The notes under the pieces: generated by a model
Databases searched by the model: none
Seen by the model: the letters and a program-made list of their open reading frames with translations, nothing else
Told to the model about the DNA's origin: nothing
Assembly (NCBI GenBank): GCA_945926705.1
Contig: CAMEMA010000034.1
Coordinates: 1-7,973 of the forward strand
Reading direction: 5' to 3'
From: an uncultured Clostridia bacterium
GTDB taxonomy: Bacteria; Bacillota; Clostridia; Oscillospirales; Acutalibacteraceae
DNA: 7,973 nucleotides
Part shown: in pieces, positions 5,659-7,973 of the stretch
Numbering within the stretch: position 1 is the stretch's first letter
How the letters are laid out: every line of letters starts with the position of its first letter
Translations under genes and position numbers: made by a program

Positions 5659-7497
5659 ATGTGTGGAATTTGCGGATTTACCGGAGAAATTATAAATAAG
5701 AGTAAAGTTATCGAAGATATGACTAATCTCATAATTCACCGAGGACCTGACAGTTCAGGTTTTTTTATTGATAAAGATGTTTCAATGGGATTCAGAAGAC
5801 TGAGTATAATAGATGTTGAAGGTGGTACGCAGCCCATCTATAATGAAAACAACACTCTTGTTTTAACATTTAATGGAGAAATATATAACTACAAAGAATT
5901 AAAAAAAGAGCTTCTTGAAAAAAATCATAAATTTTACACAGAGGCCGATTCAGAAGTTTTGATTCACGGATTTGAGGAATGGGGTAGCGACATGCTTCCA
6001 AAACTCAGAGGTATGTTCGCTTTTGCAATTTGGGACAGAGAAAACCAATCTTTGTTTATAGCTCGAGACCCATTCGGCATTAAACCGCTGCATTGGGCTC
6101 AAGTAGAAAATAATTTTATATATGCTTCGGAAATAAAAAGTATATTGGCATTTCCAACATTTGAAAAGAAATTCAATTATAAAACTCTTGATAATTACCT
6201 TTCATTTCAATACGCTGTGCCTCCGGAAACTTTTTTCGAAAATATTTACTGTTTAATGCCGGGACACTTTCTAAAGTATGAAAAAGGAGAGGTTAAAACA
6301 GAAAGATACTTTGAACCGAAGTTCAATATAAATCCTAATCTGGATATTAAAACTGCTTCAAAACAAATTGAAAAAGTCTTTAAAAATTCTGTAGAAGCTC
6401 ACAGAATAAGTGACGTGGAAGTTGGATGCTTTTTATCAAGCGGAGTAGATTCCAGTTACGTTTCTTCATATTTCGGCGGTCAGAAGGCATTTACAGTCGG
6501 ATTTGATTTCGGAGAAAAATACAACGAAGTTACATGGGCAAAGAATTTGTCTAAAAAATTGGGAATTAAGCATTACTATAAAATAATTTCTTCTGAAGAG
6601 TTTTGGTCCTCCATCAAAAAAGTTCAATATCATATGGATCAGCCTTTAGCAGATCCATCTTGCATTGCTCTCTACTTTGTTTCCAAATTAGCAAGCGAAC
6701 ATGTTAAAGTTGTTCTTTCCGGAGAAGGCGCGGATGAACTGTTTGGCGGTTATACAATATACAATGAACCACGAGTATTTAAACTTTATCAGAAAATATT
6801 CAATCAAAAAGCAAGGACATTTCTTGCAAATACCGTAAAAAAAATACCATTCAGATTTAAAGGACGTAGTTTCATAATAAGAGGAGAACATACTACTGAA
6901 AATAAATACATCGGAAACGCTTTTATGTTCTCACAAGAAGATAAAAGAAAAATTTTAAAAAATCCAGCTATTGCTACACGTCCGCAAGATTTGTGTAAAA
7001 ATCTTTACAAAAAAGCACAGGATTATGATGACGTTACAAAAATGCAGTATCTTGATATAAATATGTGGATGGTTGGAGACATACTTCTTAAAGCAGACCG
7101 AATGAGTATGGCAAACTCTCTTGAACTTAGAGTTCCATTTTTGGATAAAGAAGTATTTAAAGTAGCCGCCTCATTACCAACAAACTTAAAAGCACCACGT
7201 GAAAATACTAAATACGCTCTTAGATTAGCTGCTATGAAACGCTTGCCGGAAGATACTGCTCAAAAAGAAAAGCTTGGATTTCCTGTTCCTACAAGAGTCT
7301 GGCTGAGAGATAAGAAATATTACGAAATTGTAAGGAGTGCTTTTCTTTCCAAAACAGCAGAGAAATTTTTTAATTGTGAAGAAATTTTACATTTTCTGGA
7401 TGACCACTATAACGGAAAATGGGACAATAGCAGAAAAGTTTGGACTATATACATCTTTATAGTATGGTACAACATCTATTTTGGGGAATCAGATTAA
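5659..7497 (+). CDS. asnB: Asparagine synthetase (glutamine-hydrolysing), class II
   Basis: This cytoplasmic enzyme makes asparagine from aspartate, glutamine and ATP, releasing glutamate, AMP and pyrophosphate. The 612-residue protein has both domains. The N-terminal Ntn glutaminase begins MCGICGF with nucleophile Cys2, and has RRLSIID (46-52), FNGEIYNY (71-78), ADSEVL (96-101) and RDPFGIKPL (136-144). The C-terminal PP-loop synthetase has LSSGVDSS (259-266) and SGEGADELFGGY (354-365). No catalytic residue appears missing and the length fits the family. The start is set at ATG 5659, because the mature enzyme needs Cys directly after Met. AGGAGG (5642-5647) lies 11 bases upstream. An in-frame ATG at 5623 would add 12 residues, bury the nucleophile and overlap the ribosome binding site. 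It is monocistronic, converging on the terminator near 7550. Related enzymes sometimes amidate other substrates, but the context shows nothing of that kind. Confidence 0.96.
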   Translation: MCGICGFTGEIINKSKVIEDMTNLIIHRGPDSSGFFIDKDVSMGFRRLSIIDVEGGTQPIYNENNTLVLTFNGEIYNYKELKKELLEKNHKFYTEADSEVLIHGFEEWGSDMLPKLRGMFAFAIWDRENQSLFIARDPFGIKPLHWAQVENNFIYASEIKSILAFPTFEKKFNYKTLDNYLSFQYAVPPETFFENIYCLMPGHFLKYEKGEVKTERYFEPKFNINPNLDIKTASKQIEKVFKNSVEAHRISDVEVGCFLSSGVDSSYVSSYFGGQKAFTVGFDFGEKYNEVTWAKNLSKKLGIKHYYKIISSEEFWSSIKKVQYHMDQPLADPSCIALYFVSKLASEHVKVVLSGEGADELFGGYTIYNEPRVFKLYQKIFNQKARTFLANTVKKIPFRFKGRSFIIRGEHTTENKYIGNAFMFSQEDKRKILKNPAIATRPQDLCKNLYKKAQDYDDVTKMQYLDINMWMVGDILLKADRMSMANSLELRVPFLDKEVFKVAASLPTNLKAPRENTKYALRLAAMKRLPEDTAQKEKLGFPVPTRVWLRDKKYYEIVRSAFLSKTAEKFFNCEEILHFLDDHYNGKWDNSRKVWTIYIFIVWYNIYFGESD

Positions 7498-7546
7498 TAT
7501 AACGCTTTAAGAGACACGCATGAATTTAAATGGTATCTTTTTAGAT

Positions 7547-7582
7547 AAAAAAAGCCCTCTTCATTGAGAGCTTTTATTTTTT
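7547..7582. terminator. Bidirectional terminator between convergent genes
   Basis: A 10-bp stem (7550-7559 with 7566-7575) closes a 6-base loop. On the minus strand the one non-Watson-Crick position is a G-U wobble and the hairpin is followed by seven T, a strong terminator for the gene entering from the right. On the plus strand the same position is a C-A mismatch, followed by TTTTATTTTTT, so it should also end the asnB transcript. Confidence 0.85.
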
Positions 7583-7670
7583 GTCAAAAATACCAATATT
7601 TTATAACTGGTCATATTTATATTTCACCGATTTTACGTGCTTATGTGTTTATATTAATTTTTCAATTCCT

Positions 7671-7973
7671 TTATTTTAAAAAAGCAATTTCTTCTTCAAG
7701 ACGCGATTTTTCGCTTGAACAATTTTGTTCCTTCAACTTCAGTTTCTCTATTTCACTATTATATTTTTGAATAGTTAAAGACTGTTGGTGATTAAATATT
7801 TTGATTTTATTTAATTCCTTTTTTGCATTTTTAAATTCGTCAGATTTCCCATATTTTTCCCTTAATGTTTCTAAATAAGTCTCGAGATTTTTTTCTGCAT
7901 TATGAATTGTATTATCCGCATTGTCTAATTGTTTTAGATTATCTTCATTATTTATAGGTTCATTATTTATAGG
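7671..7973 (-). CDS. C-terminal part of a coiled-coil protein, truncated by the right window edge
   Basis: An open frame of 100 codons enters from the right edge and ends at TAA (7673-7671); its start lies outside the window. The visible part is highly charged, rich in Lys, Glu and Asn and almost free of Gly and Pro. Leucine and isoleucine are spaced as expected for a coiled coil, ending EKLKLKEQN and SRLEEEIAFLK. At the edge the pentapeptide PINNE is repeated twice, encoded by an exact 15-bp tandem repeat. There is a single cysteine, and no membrane segment or catalytic motif is visible. A strong terminator lies about 95 bases downstream on the same strand, which supports a real gene. Family and function cannot be told from this fragment. 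Confidence 0.72.
   Translation of the reverse strand, partial: PINNEPINNEDNLKQLDNADNTIHNAEKNLETYLETLREKYGKSDEFKNAKKELNKIKIFNHQQSLTIQKYNSEIEKLKLKEQNCSSEKSRLEEEIAFLK
7944..7973. repeat. Exact 15-bp tandem repeat, two copies, reaching the window edge
   Basis: TTCATTATTTATAGG occurs at 7944-7958 and again at 7959-7973 without mismatch. Read on the minus strand in frame it encodes PINNE twice. It may be the end of a longer array, since it runs into the window boundary. Confidence 0.85.

Noticed and set aside
6688..6891. Minus-strand open frame inside asnB.
   Set aside because: It is wholly internal to a complete, motif-verified asnB, so it is a shadow frame.
7564..7770. Plus-strand open frame after asnB.
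   Set aside because: It starts inside the terminator hairpin and runs antisense to the coiled-coil gene.
1..7973. CRISPR arrays, insertion sequences, integrase/attachment sites, toxin-antitoxin or defence genes.
   Set aside because: There are no regularly spaced repeats, transposase or integrase motifs, or defence signatures. The two tRNA genes show no duplicated 3' fragments nearby that would mark an integrated element.

Overview
This window looks like a core chromosomal segment of a low-G+C Gram-positive bacterium, most likely a clostridial (Eubacteriales-type) Firmicute. The DNA is strongly AT-rich. The genes include a DnaD-domain protein paired with a DnaI-like helicase loader, a single HU gene, a SpoVB/MurJ-type flippase and a class II asparagine synthetase. 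Ribosome binding sites and promoters are classic Firmicute types, with near-consensus TTGACA and TATAAT boxes. I cannot name genus or species.

Minus-strand half (1-5082). Reading in the direction of transcription, the order is: SpoVB/MurJ flippase (5082-3298), a doubtful small frame (3252-2959), the HU gene (2652-2380) with a structured leader and a strong terminator, the dnaD-like and dnaI-like pair (2219-258, 15 bases apart), and a tRNA-Val (54 to beyond the left edge) with its own promoter. HU, the dnaD/dnaI pair and tRNA-Val each have a recognisable promoter, so these are short independent units.

Plus-strand half (5282-7497). A CAT-anticodon tRNA (probably tRNA-Ile2) sits behind a perfect-consensus promoter and is followed by a 15-bp-stem terminator. 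Next comes asnB with two candidate promoters. asnB converges at about 7550 on a bidirectional terminator shared with a minus-strand gene that enters from the right edge. Only the coiled-coil C-terminal 100 residues of that gene are visible.

Functional themes are replication initiation and restart (DnaD/DnaI), nucleoid structure (HU), envelope lipid-linked precursor export (SpoVB/MurJ), asparagine supply (AsnB) and translation (two tRNAs). I did not find a previously undescribed system. The items most worth checking are an 11-bp inverted repeat just upstream of the HU promoter, the double-hairpin HU leader, an orphan small frame whose continuity depends on an 11-bp tandem duplication, and the truncated coiled-coil gene with a pentapeptide repeat. 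Two start codons are reassigned here: dnaD-like to GTG at 2219, and asnB to ATG at 5659.
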